DNA from: Longimicrobium sp.
GTDB taxonomy: Bacteria > Gemmatimonadota > Gemmatimonadetes > Longimicrobiales > Longimicrobiaceae
Reading direction: 5' to 3'
Assembly (NCBI RefSeq): GCF_035474595.1
Contig: NZ_DATIND010000121.1
Span: 37,810 to 101,809, forward strand
DNA length: 64,000 nucleotides
Position numbers and translations under genes: made by a program. The first letter of the stretch is position 1; the number at the start of each line of letters is the position of its first letter. The notes under the pieces were generated by a model. The model was given only the letters and a program-made list of their open reading frames with translations. It did no database searches and was not told the DNA's origin. Below are positions 16,883 through 24,441 of this stretch, in pieces.

Positions 16883-17102
16883 CGGATCGTGGGGCGAGGG
16901 ATGGAGATGGGGCGAATGGCGGCAGCGGCGAGCAAGACGAAGCTGATCCCGATGCATCGGCGTCCCTGCTACCGATCGATTCACAGGATACCATGCGCGA
17001 CGCGGCGCCGCCAAGGACGGGGGGATGGGATGCGCTGATTCGGGCCGTCGAAGATCGAGTGAAATTCGGGGGATTCGGGAGTTTCGGGAGATGTGGGTCG
17101 CG

Positions 17103-17303
17103 AAAAATGCGAGTAAACTCGCGGCTACAACTGCACGCAGTCGCGCCTTCGCGGACTTCCCCGCCCCGCCGTCCACGCCAATGCCCATGCATCGCGATGG
17201 CGACGACGGATGCGGCGCACACCGGCGCCGATCACGCGACGAATCGAAGTCTGCGGAGACGGACTGTGTGCCTTTGTAGCCGCGAGTTCACTCGCATTTT
17301 CGC
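17103..17303. repeat. two-hairpin intergenic repeat, family A copy 3
   Basis: The left arm begins CGAAAAATGCGAGTAAACTC and the right arm ends CTCGCATTTTCGCG, so the ends pair. The inner hairpins are less perfect than in other copies. It lies directly next to the broken end of the pseudogene at 17322. Confidence 0.7.
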
Positions 17304-17321
17304 GCACCCAAACCGCATCTT

Positions 17322-18018
17322 CTACATCGGATACACCAGGCCGTGCGCGCGGTCGAACGCCAGCCCGCTCGGCTCCTCGCACCCCGCCAGCGGCCAGTGG
17401 CCCAGGCTGCGCAGCGTGCGCGCGTCGAACTCCTCGATCTCGCCCCGGTCCTCGATGTTCACCCACACGTGGCCCGCGCCGTCCAGCACCGCCGCCTCGG
17501 GTTTGCCGGCCAGCGCCACCGTTCCCGCCACGGCGGCGCGCGCGGCGTCGATCGCGGTGGCGTTGCCGCTGCCGCCGTTGAAGGTGAAGACGCGCCGCGT
17601 GGCGGGGTCGTACAGGATGGCGTCGGGGCCGCGGCCGGTGACCTGCACCGTTCCCCGCGGCGCGAGGGTGCGCAGGTCGAAGACGGTGACGGTGGAGTCG
17701 CGCCCGTTGCTGGTGAACCCGCGCCCCAGCTCCGGCGCCAGCGCGATCCCGTGCACGCCCGGGGTGTTCGGGATGTCACCCGCCAGCGAGTCGCGCCGCA
17801 GGTCCACCACCATCACGTGCGTGCCGCGGGAGACGAAGACGCGCCGCCCCGCCCCGTCCACCGTCAGGTAGTCCCATCCCCCCTCCCCCCGTGACCGTGC
17901 GGTGGAGGACGCGGTACGGGCCATCCGCGCGGACGGCCCGTACCGCGGCGGCGGACGCGCCGGCGAGCGCGAGGAGCAGCGCGAGCACCGCGGCTGAGCG
18001 GGCGGAGCGGCGAGTCAT
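17322..18018 (-). pseudogene. broken YncE-like beta-propeller gene
   Basis: Two frames must be joined to read this gene. An N-terminal signal peptide (MTRRSARSAAVLALLLALAG) runs to ...GPYRVLHRTVTGGG. Then the frame shifts by one base within the G-runs near 17880-17893. The second frame continues GGWDYLTVDGAGRRVFVSRG and NTPGVHGIALAPELGRGFTSN, typical of YncE-type seven-blade propellers. It stops after DRAHGLVYPM, about half way through the expected propeller, where repeat copy 3 begins. So the gene is frameshifted and truncated. A sequencing error in the G-run could explain the shift but not the truncation. Confidence 0.8.
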
Positions 18019-18145
18019 TTCGTCTTCCCGGTTTCGTGGGGATGGCGGCGGGGCGCCGCGCGGATGCAGGCGCCCCCGCGTGCGTGCAAGCTATCCGCGC
18101 TACCTTACCGCACGATAACCGCGCGCCACGAACCTTGCACGGCCG

Positions 18146-18628
18146 GACGTGATCGCGGTGATGGTGATCCAGTTCCGCTCGTTCGTGGAGCCGCTGATCA
18201 TCACGCTGGCCGCGCCGCTCTCGTTCGTGGGGGCGATGGCGCTGCTGCTGGTCACCGGCACCCCGCTGAACGTTTCCAGCCTGATGGGGATGGTGCTGCT
18301 GGTGGGGCTGATCGTGAAGAACGGCATCATCCTGCTGGACTTCACCTACCACCGCATGAAGCACGACGGCGAGGCGCTGGGCGAGGCCATTCGCGTGGCC
18401 GCGCGCACCCGCCTGCGGCCCATCCTGATGACCACGCTCTGCATGCTCTTCGGCCTGCTGCCGCTGGCGCTGGGCGTGGGGGCGGGCGCCGAGCTGCAGC
18501 GGCCGCTGGCGCTGGCGGTGATCGGCGGGCTGGCGCTGTCCACCCCCATCACCCTGTTCCTGGTCCCCGCCTTCGTCGTCGCCATCCGCGGCCGCGGCTA
18601 CCGCCTGGACGGCGCCGAGGCGCCCTGA
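18146..18628 (+). pseudogene. C-terminal fragment of an RND efflux pump
   Basis: About 160 residues match the last membrane domain of an AcrB/MexB-type RND transporter: VIAVMVIQFRSFVEPLIIT, then GTPLNVSSLMGMVLLVGLIV and the RLRPILMTT motif. A full pump has about 1,040 residues, so the first 85% is missing. The upstream in-frame sequence is unrelated. It lies head-to-head with the broken propeller gene, marking a deletion scar. Confidence 0.85.
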
Positions 18629-19037
18629 CGGCAGCGGGTGTCTCCCGTGGAGGGAACGGGAAGAACGGAGAATTGCCGCCCGTTCTCTGTTCCCTCCGTG
18701 TCACTGCTGCCATCGCATCCAGCAACCGCCCGAAACCTGCTAAGTGACGTCTTATCTGCTGGCGGCACGCGAAAAAGTGCGGCGGCTCAAGCGGGGGGCC
18801 GCCGGGGAGACGGGGAGAACGGTGAGCGGGAATAGAGCGGAAGCATTAACGACCTCGCGAAGGGGTGTTCAGCGCAACTAAGAGTCTGATTGAAATACGA
18901 CGTTCACCCGTATCCCTGCCGCATGGGAGCGGTGTTGTACTCCCCGTGGTCTGGCGGGAATAGTGCGGCGTGCGCACCTTTTTGGCACGCCCTCTTGGCG
19001 CCTCAGGCACGCACAGAAGTTCACGGGGAGTAACATC
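18629..19037. other. 409-bp intergenic region
   Basis: This is the left edge of an AT-richer island. No gene is seen. A promoter for the peptide gene at 19038 should lie here, but no clear -35/-10 pair stands out. Confidence 0.35.
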
Positions 19038-19274
19038 ATGCGCCATGCTCGCACAATCGCCTACGCATCCGTCGTTCTGGTCATCAGCGCGATCGCGTGT
19101 ACGCAGTCGCCGACTGCAAGTGCTCGTCGGCCTACCCCTCCTGCGGAAAATGGCTTCGGCTTCGGGTCCGGTCACGCTGCACCAGTTGACACGCAAACGG
19201 CCGTCGTCACGAACGAGACGGCGGCCGATGACACTATGGGGCGGATTGGGCTAGGGTTCGGCTCGGGGCACTAA
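19038..19274 (+). CDS. small secreted peptide with a repeated FGSGH motif
   Basis: The 78-residue product starts MRHARTIAYASVVLVISAIA, a signal peptide with a possible lipobox Cys at 21. The mature part has a Pro-rich stretch and then NGFGFGSGH at residues 38-46. It ends with IGLGFGSGH at 70-78, the very C-terminus. Between the two copies is a charged Thr-rich spacer. The repeated, terminal motif suggests a processed peptide. Its stop codon overlaps the stop of the opposite TPR gene by 4 nt, with no terminator between. A Shine-Dalgarno-like GGGGAG lies upstream. I do not recognise the family. Confidence 0.62.
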   Translation: MRHARTIAYASVVLVISAIACTQSPTASARRPTPPAENGFGFGSGHAAPVDTQTAVVTNETAADDTMGRIGLGFGSGH

Positions 19275-20560
19275 GCCACCCACTGATTACGGAACAACGT
19301 GCGCTGGGGTCCGCGATGCTCGTCCGGGCTCCAGCGCCGTAGCCGGATGCCGAGAACTCTCCCCAACTCTTCGTTTACAGACGACGGTGGGCACTCGCTC
19401 CTGTCCGGCGCGAGGGCGCGCGCCTTCGCTAACGCCAATGCATCCCCCGCCAACCGAGAAACCATTCTGTCGTTGCTTTGCGTGGCAATCTCACGAGCAC
19501 GGAGCGCGTGCGCTTCCGCTTCCTGCCAAGCTCGGCATGCCCGTGCCGCCTCGGCTAAATGATAATGCGCGGCAGCCGCGTGCTCGCTGTACTTCTCCGC
19601 GAACTCTCGGGCCCACACGCTAAACCGGCCGTACTCTTCCCGTTTGCCTGTTCCCGCAGCGGTTCGCGCCAACATGCTCGTAATCACCCCACGCGCGGCC
19701 GGTTGATCGATGACGTCCAGGCACAGTTTCAACAGCCGATGCGCATCCGAAAATCGCCACTGCATCAACTGCACTAAAGCGTAATCAGCAACAAAGAATG
19801 GGAACCGGCGGTCATGCAGCGGATACATCTCGGCCGCCCGGACGGCGGCGGCCTCCGCTCCCTCAAAGTCACCGCGCTCCAGCATAAGCAACATAGAGTC
19901 GTGCACAGCATGACCAGCAAGCCACAGCATCCCCTCCTTCCGGGCCATCCGCGCTGCGGTTTTCAAGTGACGAACAGCGCGCTTGAGATTGACTCCCGTC
20001 GTGTACAGGAGCGCGGCCGTTCCGATGTGACCGCAGATGTACTCGACCCAGTTTCGCTGCTTCTGGCCTAAAATGATGGCACGGGGATAGCACGCCTCTG
20101 CCCTACCAAAGTCTCCAGAGCGCCGGAACATGAGGCCCGCCAAGTTGCTGAATTCCGGGTTGTCTGGCAGCAGGTGCGCGGCAGCGAGCGCAAACTGACA
20201 TGCAGTTGATAATAGGGATCGATCCATGGCCCAATCAGCAATGCGCGCACACGCACGAGCAAGCTCATCTGCGTCTACACGCTCGCTGCGGTCGCTTACG
20301 CAGCGAAAAACGTGCAGCGGCTCGCGCAGTTCGGGTGCGCCCGAAACCGCTGCCCGATGACGTGCGCGGGCCTCCCCGGATAGCTTCCGGGGGAATAGGT
20401 GCTCACGGTCAGGAGCTGCCGTTTCAGCCCACAATCTTCCCTTACGGACCGCAAGCCAGAGTTCGACTCCAAGCGGCCTGAAATCCAGCTCGCTCAGAAT
20501 CTCGGACTCCGTTCGCGGCCAGTCAGGAAGTGGAGGGACGATTCGCGTTGAATCTCGCAT
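19271..20560 (-). CDS. TPR-repeat protein facing the FGSGH peptide gene
   Basis: The 429-residue protein begins with an unassigned ~110-residue domain, then a chain of TPR-like helix pairs (about 120-400), such as LLPDNPEFSNLAGLMFRRSG, DFEGAEAAAVRAAEMYPLHD and HYHLAEAARACRAWQEAEAH. No helix-turn-helix or enzyme motif is seen. Its 3' end overlaps the peptide gene tail-to-tail. TPR proteins with a small secreted peptide nearby recall peptide-sensing pairs such as Rap-Phr, but there the receptor and peptide are co-oriented, so this is only an analogy. The gene is AT-richer than neighbours. Confidence 0.7.
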   Translation of the reverse strand: MRDSTRIVPPLPDWPRTESEILSELDFRPLGVELWLAVRKGRLWAETAAPDREHLFPRKLSGEARARHRAAVSGAPELREPLHVFRCVSDRSERVDADELARACARIADWAMDRSLLSTACQFALAAAHLLPDNPEFSNLAGLMFRRSGDFGRAEACYPRAIILGQKQRNWVEYICGHIGTAALLYTTGVNLKRAVRHLKTAARMARKEGMLWLAGHAVHDSMLLMLERGDFEGAEAAAVRAAEMYPLHDRRFPFFVADYALVQLMQWRFSDAHRLLKLCLDVIDQPAARGVITSMLARTAAGTGKREEYGRFSVWAREFAEKYSEHAAAAHYHLAEAARACRAWQEAEAHALRAREIATQSNDRMVSRLAGDALALAKARALAPDRSECPPSSVNEELGRVLGIRLRRWSPDEHRGPQRTLFRNQWVA

Positions 20561-20856
20561 ATCAGAGTAGGAGCGGACCACCCATGCGCGTCCAGGACGA
20601 AGATTACTGCCTCAATTAATCGTGCGCCAGAGATAGTCTGCACTGTAGACACTCGCGGACAAGCCCCTGCTAACTGTCGTTTTCCGGGAGGATTTTGCTT
20701 CAGCCATTGCCGTTTGCCGCCCGCTCCCGTTTCCCGTCAAAGGCGGACGGCTACTTGTCGGGCGTACAGCGGAACATCTTTCCTGCCGTGATTTCGGGGC
20801 CGGTTCGCCACCATTCGGAGCGGCTCGCCACCATTGGCGGACTCGGGGGCGCGCGG
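20561..20856. other. divergent promoter region of the accessory island
   Basis: It lies between the TPR gene and the rightward micro-ORF chain. An in-frame extension of the first ORF runs back to a TTG at 20695 preceded by GGGAGGA, so the true start could be there. I kept the shorter call because the upstream part has weak coding character. Confidence 0.35.
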
Positions 20857-21042
20857 GTGCCAAGTCGAAAATCCCTTCGGGACGATACGGACGCCCTCGC
20901 CGCGATGCTGTCCGGCGTTTTCGACGACATCCCGTCGGACCAGCGTGACGATGCCGTACGGGAGTTCGCGGACATTCATGAGGCTCACGGGCAAGGGGTT
21001 GCCGAATGGCTGGTTCGACTGCCCGTGAGGCTCCAGACGTGA
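20857..21042 (+). CDS. micro-ORF 1 of an overlapping chain
   Basis: The 61-residue product is acidic and helical (MLSGVFDDIPSDQRDDAVREF). The start is uncertain: GTG 20857 is used, but TTG 20695 has a better ribosome-binding site. Its TGA overlaps the next GTG (GTGA). No family is recognised. Confidence 0.45.
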   Translation: MPSRKSLRDDTDALAAMLSGVFDDIPSDQRDDAVREFADIHEAHGQGVAEWLVRLPVRLQT

Positions 21043-21227
21043 GCCCGCCGCAGGCAACGGCGGGGGGATGTGGGGATAGCTCGGCGGCCTCCGCTGCTGA
21101 AATGGACGGACGACAGGGGCGCGGTCGCGAATCCTTCTCACCAGCTGCTCACATCCGAGCCAGCAGGACGCGCGATGCCTGGCAACGGCCCGCCCCCAAA
21201 CTCAACTGCGGCAGGGTGATGCGATGA
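21039..21227 (+). CDS. micro-ORF 2 of the chain
   Basis: The 62-residue product begins at a GTG inside the previous stop (GTGA) and ends in a TGA overlapping the next ATG (ATGA). It is Ala/Ser/Arg-rich and looks unstructured, so it is the least convincing link by sequence. The exact 4-nt overlaps on both sides are the main support. Confidence 0.35.
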   Translation: MSPPQATAGGCGDSSAASAAEMDGRQGRGRESFSPAAHIRASRTRDAWQRPAPKLNCGRVMR

Positions 21228-21451
21228 GTGGGGCTGAGGCCGTTTCCGAGCTGGAACAGGAACTTGCGCACGTAGCGCGGCGCATCGCCCGCCTTCTCCT
21301 TCATCCCCGGTACGACGAGGCCGAGCTGGCGGAACTCGACGCCAACGCGCGCGAGCTGCGCGAGCGGATCAGGAACGCGGCGCCGCCTCGGCGCTCGGAA
21401 CCGGAGATCTCGCCTCGGTACGGCGGCGCCCGGCTCATCTCGGGCGGGTGA
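21224..21451 (+). CDS. micro-ORF 3 of the chain, coiled-coil
   Basis: The 75-residue product (MSGAEAVSELEQELAHVARR) has clear heptads of Leu and Ala and is probably a coiled coil. It is coupled to both neighbours by ATGA and GTGA overlaps. No family is recognised. Confidence 0.55.
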   Translation: MSGAEAVSELEQELAHVARRIARLLLHPRYDEAELAELDANARELRERIRNAAPPRRSEPEISPRYGGARLISGG

Positions 21452-21663
21452 AGTGTCTGGTGGGACGCTTCCGGGTTACCGCCGCGGACTATGAGGCGTT
21501 TGTTTTCGGCCTCTGCGGCGGGCCGCCCAGCCTGGAGCGCGATGCCTGCGCCCGCGCCTTGGTGGGCCGGCTGCTCGGGATGTATGACGGATTCCGGGGA
21601 GCACGCCCGCCGGGCCTCGTACAGTACGCGGCCCGCCTTCACAGAAATGAACGTGAGCCATGA
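21448..21663 (+). CDS. micro-ORF 4 of the chain
   Basis: The 71-residue product (MKCLVGRFRVTAADYEAFVF) looks like a small globular protein, with an aromatic N-terminal strand and a helical middle. The GTG start overlaps the previous stop and the TGA overlaps the next ATG. No family is recognised. Confidence 0.5.
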   Translation: MKCLVGRFRVTAADYEAFVFGLCGGPPSLERDACARALVGRLLGMYDGFRGARPPGLVQYAARLHRNEREP

Positions 21664-21701
21664 TCGCAGTTCTTGGCGAGCCGGAGCCGCTCGCCGCATG
21701 A
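21660..21701 (+). CDS. possible 13-residue micro-ORF 5
   Basis: An ATG overlapping the previous stop encodes MIAVLGEPEPLAA and ends in a TGA overlapping the next ATG. It is too short to judge by composition. It may simply be a bridge that carries ribosomes between the two larger ORFs. Confidence 0.25.
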   Translation: MIAVLGEPEPLAA

Positions 21702-21916
21702 GTTTCCCCGATTCCGGCGCGGCGGAACCGGGACTCAGTCTGCGAGCCGCGCGCAGTTTGATAGAGTGGGCGCTGCCCGGTCTCGGTCGCGGCGATCGCG
21801 AGGATGTGCTGCGGTCGCTCGGCCGCGTTGCGGAATCGGCTTATCACGACTGCGGGATTACGCCTCCGCCATGGGTGGATGAACTTCGGGCCGAGTGGCC
21901 CGCCATGCGGCATTGA
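21698..21916 (+). CDS. micro-ORF 6 of the chain
   Basis: The 72-residue product (MSFPDSGAAEPGLSLRAARS) is helical in its C-terminal two thirds, with conserved-looking Trp and Cys (IEWALPGLGRGDREDVLRSL). It starts in an ATGA overlap. The next gene starts 12 nt downstream, or overlaps it if a GTG at 21895 is used. No family is recognised. Confidence 0.5.
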   Translation: MSFPDSGAAEPGLSLRAARSLIEWALPGLGRGDREDVLRSLGRVAESAYHDCGITPPPWVDELRAEWPAMRH

Positions 21917-21927
21917 GTTCCACGCCG

Positions 21928-22320
21928 ATGGCGAATCGACACGACCGGGGCAGGCCCGGTGAGGTGGACCGGCTACGAGCCGCACTGCGGGATGCAGTCG
22001 GCTCCCGTACGCTTCGCGGCGTGGCTGAGGAACTCGGCATGTCGCCCACGGGACTGAGCAACTTCATCGTCGCGGGGACGCAGCCCTACGGCAAAACTTT
22101 GAATCGGCTCCGCGCATGGGCCGAGCGCAACACCGGCATTGGCGGCACGCCTCCAGCCACGGTTGCCGTCCAGCTCCGCCGATTCGTGGGAACGCTTCCG
22201 AACCCCGACGCGGGGGTGCGACTGCTTCTCGACGCGGTGGACCAGGCGTACGCGACGGCGAAAATGTTCGCGCCGGGATGGGTGCAGAAGGTAAGACAGG
22301 AACTGAGCGAGGAGCCGTGA
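21928..22320 (+). CDS. helix-turn-helix protein in the micro-ORF chain
   Basis: The 130-residue protein has a Cro/C1-like helix-turn-helix in its first half: TLRGVAEELGMSPTGLSNFI followed by AGTQPYGKTLNRLRAW. The C-terminal half (VAVQLRRFVGTLPNPDAGVR...) is helical and may dimerise or bind a partner. It is the only recognisable protein of the chain and could autoregulate it. Its TGA overlaps the GTG start of the next gene. Confidence 0.68.
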   Translation: MANRHDRGRPGEVDRLRAALRDAVGSRTLRGVAEELGMSPTGLSNFIVAGTQPYGKTLNRLRAWAERNTGIGGTPPATVAVQLRRFVGTLPNPDAGVRLLLDAVDQAYATAKMFAPGWVQKVRQELSEEP

Positions 22321-22717
22321 ACGCCGCCTGCGTGCTCGTGCCGATCTGGCTGGCCCTGCTGGGCGGTGGGACGTCGAGCCCGGCTGCCGGGCCGCTTGGG
22401 GAATGCCCGCGCGAAGCGCCGGGGACGCGTGCAATCCTCACGCGGTTCCTCGGCTCGCACGTTGTCGCGGGTGTGCGGAAACGTTATGCCATCACTGCGA
22501 CCGCGGCGGACGTCCGGGCGCTCTCCGACCCGAAAGACAGCGAGACCTGCAGCCGGATACGAGCCGCCGCAGGATCATCGGCGGGCGGCCCTACACGTTC
22601 TTCGCGGCGGGCGGATTCTACTTCCTCGTGGCCGAAGCGCCCCCGCGCGGGTCCGAGTTTGCTACCCTCCTCGTTGTGGGACACGACCTGGTGCTTGTTG
22701 CGGCCTTCGCTGTTTGA
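22317..22717 (+). pseudogene. frameshifted secreted protein at the chain end
   Basis: The gene starts GTGA-coupled to the helix-turn-helix gene and encodes a signal-like N-terminus (VNAACVLVPIWLALLGG), then LTRFLGSHVVAGVRKRYAIT and RALSDPKDSETCSRIRAAAG. After about residue 85 the sense continues in another frame: GGRPYTFFAAGGFYFLVAEA, ending LLVVGHDLVLVAAFAV. The shift lies near 22565-22590, in a GC-rich GGCGGGCGG run. It is a mutation or a sequencing error. Confidence 0.6.
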
Positions 22718-22903
22718 CCCTCAACGCCGCAAGCCTGATGGACACGACCAACTTGAGTGCTGGCCGCGCTGAACGGTGCTATCCCGTCGAGGTGCGCGAC
22801 ACGAGTCGTCCGCACCTGTTCCTTCCCTGATTCCGTGTGATGCCCTGCTGTTCGCCCGGTCGAGAAATGCACAGCCGATCGGCCGAATTACCCCCATGAT
22901 ACG

Positions 22904-22939
22904 ACGGCAGCCGCGGGAGAGCGCTCCCGCGGCTGCCGT
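22904..22939. terminator. strong bidirectional hairpin terminator
   Basis: A perfect 16-bp stem, ACGGCAGCCGCGGGAG with CTCCCGCGGCTGCCGT, has a 4-nt loop AGCG. It separates the island chain from the leftward gene. The plus-strand tail is CCTTCGTC. Confidence 0.85.
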
Positions 22940-22971
22940 CCTTCGTCATGCTGCCTTCCGCTCCCCGCGGT

Positions 22972-24201
22972 CTACCTGTACGCGGGATCCAGCTCGGCGA
23001 GCTGGCGGCGCATGGACGCCCAGGCGCTCTGGACCGCCTGCGACGCGCCCGCGCCCTGCATGGCGGCGTCCACCCGCCGCGCCGCGCCCACCAGCGCCCT
23101 GCCCGCCGCCTCCGAGCCGGAGGCGTTCCCCGGCACGCGCACGAGCTGCTCGTACAGCGAGCTGTTGTCCGCGAAGGCCGACAGCGCGAACCACAGCTCC
23201 ATGTCGCCCTCGTCGTAGGCGCGGCCCGCATCCAGCCGCCCCGTGGTGGAGACCGCCATGTCCTGCCGGTAGCGGCCGACCAGCGCCTGCCCCGCCCGGC
23301 GCAGGAGCGACGCCTCTTCGGCCGAGAGAACCGCCCTCCCCGTGGCGCCGCCGGGCGCGGTGGCGTTGATGCCGAGCGCCTGCGCGGTGCGGCCGTCCAG
23401 GTTCCCGGTGGCGATGATCCCCTTGTCCACCTGGAATTCGAACAGCGCCCGCTGCGTGGCATCGTCGAGCTGCCCGGTGACCGCGCCGCGATAGTAGTTC
23501 TGGCGCGCGAGGGCCTGCTGCGCCGCCCGGATGCGGTCCTCCGCCGTGTAGATGGTGTAGGAATCGGGCGACCGCGCGGCGCCGCGGCGGCTCAGCACCA
23601 GCCTCTGCTCCAGCTGCACGGCCAGCGGGGTGCCCCGGGGCACGCGGACGTCGCGGGCCTGCGAGAGCAGCGTGCCCAGCGCCGCCAGGATGCCGGACGC
23701 CGGGGTGTTCTCGGACCCGGCCCCCGCGATGGTCGCCCCCACTCCGCCGCGTCCGCCCACCAGCACGACGCGCGCGTTCGGGTCCGATTCGATCTGGCGC
23801 CGCTCGGCGGCGTCGGTGCTGGTCAGCTTCCCGCTCAGCGGGAGCACCGCGCCGTCCGGCAGCGTCAGCCGGTCGAAGTTCACCTCGATGACGCCCGAGC
23901 GCTGGCGATCGGCCGGCTGGGCGAAGGTGACGACCCCGCGGATCCGGCTCCCGGCCGGGATCACCGTGAAGTTGTCGGCGCGGACGGTGTCCGCGACGAT
24001 GGTCTCGAACGCCTGCCCCACCCGCGCCGTGTTCGATTCCAGCGGCGCGGTGGTCCGCACGATGATCACGCTCCCCTCCGGCAGCACGACTCGCCCTCTC
24101 CCCGCGGCGGTGGCCTGCGCCTCGGCGGCGGTCGCGGAGAGCACGGCCAGGAGCACCGGGGCCAGGGATCGCAGCAGGGGCCTTGTCCGTCTCGATATCA
24201 T
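22972..24201 (-). CDS. secreted peptidoglycan-binding-domain protein
   Basis: The 409-residue protein has a signal peptide (MISRRTRPLLRSLAPVLLAV). Residues ~30-200 form a beta-rich part (LPEGSVIIVRTTAPLESNTA and GSRIRGVVTFAQ) seen in outer-membrane or pilus-assembly-like proteins. Then a peptidoglycan-binding domain (about 250-310) has the pattern AAQQALARQNYYRGAVTGQL with a following DDATQRALFEFQ. The C-terminal ~100 residues are helical. The start at 24201 follows GGAGGAAG, better than alternatives upstream. Confidence 0.75.
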   Translation of the reverse strand: MISRRTRPLLRSLAPVLLAVLSATAAEAQATAAGRGRVVLPEGSVIIVRTTAPLESNTARVGQAFETIVADTVRADNFTVIPAGSRIRGVVTFAQPADRQRSGVIEVNFDRLTLPDGAVLPLSGKLTSTDAAERRQIESDPNARVVLVGGRGGVGATIAGAGSENTPASGILAALGTLLSQARDVRVPRGTPLAVQLEQRLVLSRRGAARSPDSYTIYTAEDRIRAAQQALARQNYYRGAVTGQLDDATQRALFEFQVDKGIIATGNLDGRTAQALGINATAPGGATGRAVLSAEEASLLRRAGQALVGRYRQDMAVSTTGRLDAGRAYDEGDMELWFALSAFADNSSLYEQLVRVPGNASGSEAAGRALVGAARRVDAAMQGAGASQAVQSAWASMRRQLAELDPAYR

Positions 24202-24441
24202 AAGCTTCCTCCTCATCGGGTAGTGGCGATATTGAGTCACCCCCGGGAAGAGCATGGATCGTTCCGCCGTACGGAATGTGAGCTCGGCCGCGGGGCCGCG
24301 CCCCCGCGGCCGCCGCCGTTCGCTACCCGTACCCGGACGCACGTAGCGGATCGATTACAGCCGGTTATATTCGCCGTCTCCCCATCACCCGCCGGAAAGC
24401 GGCGGGCGAGCGAGCGAACCTTCGCCGACGCACGGAGCCGG

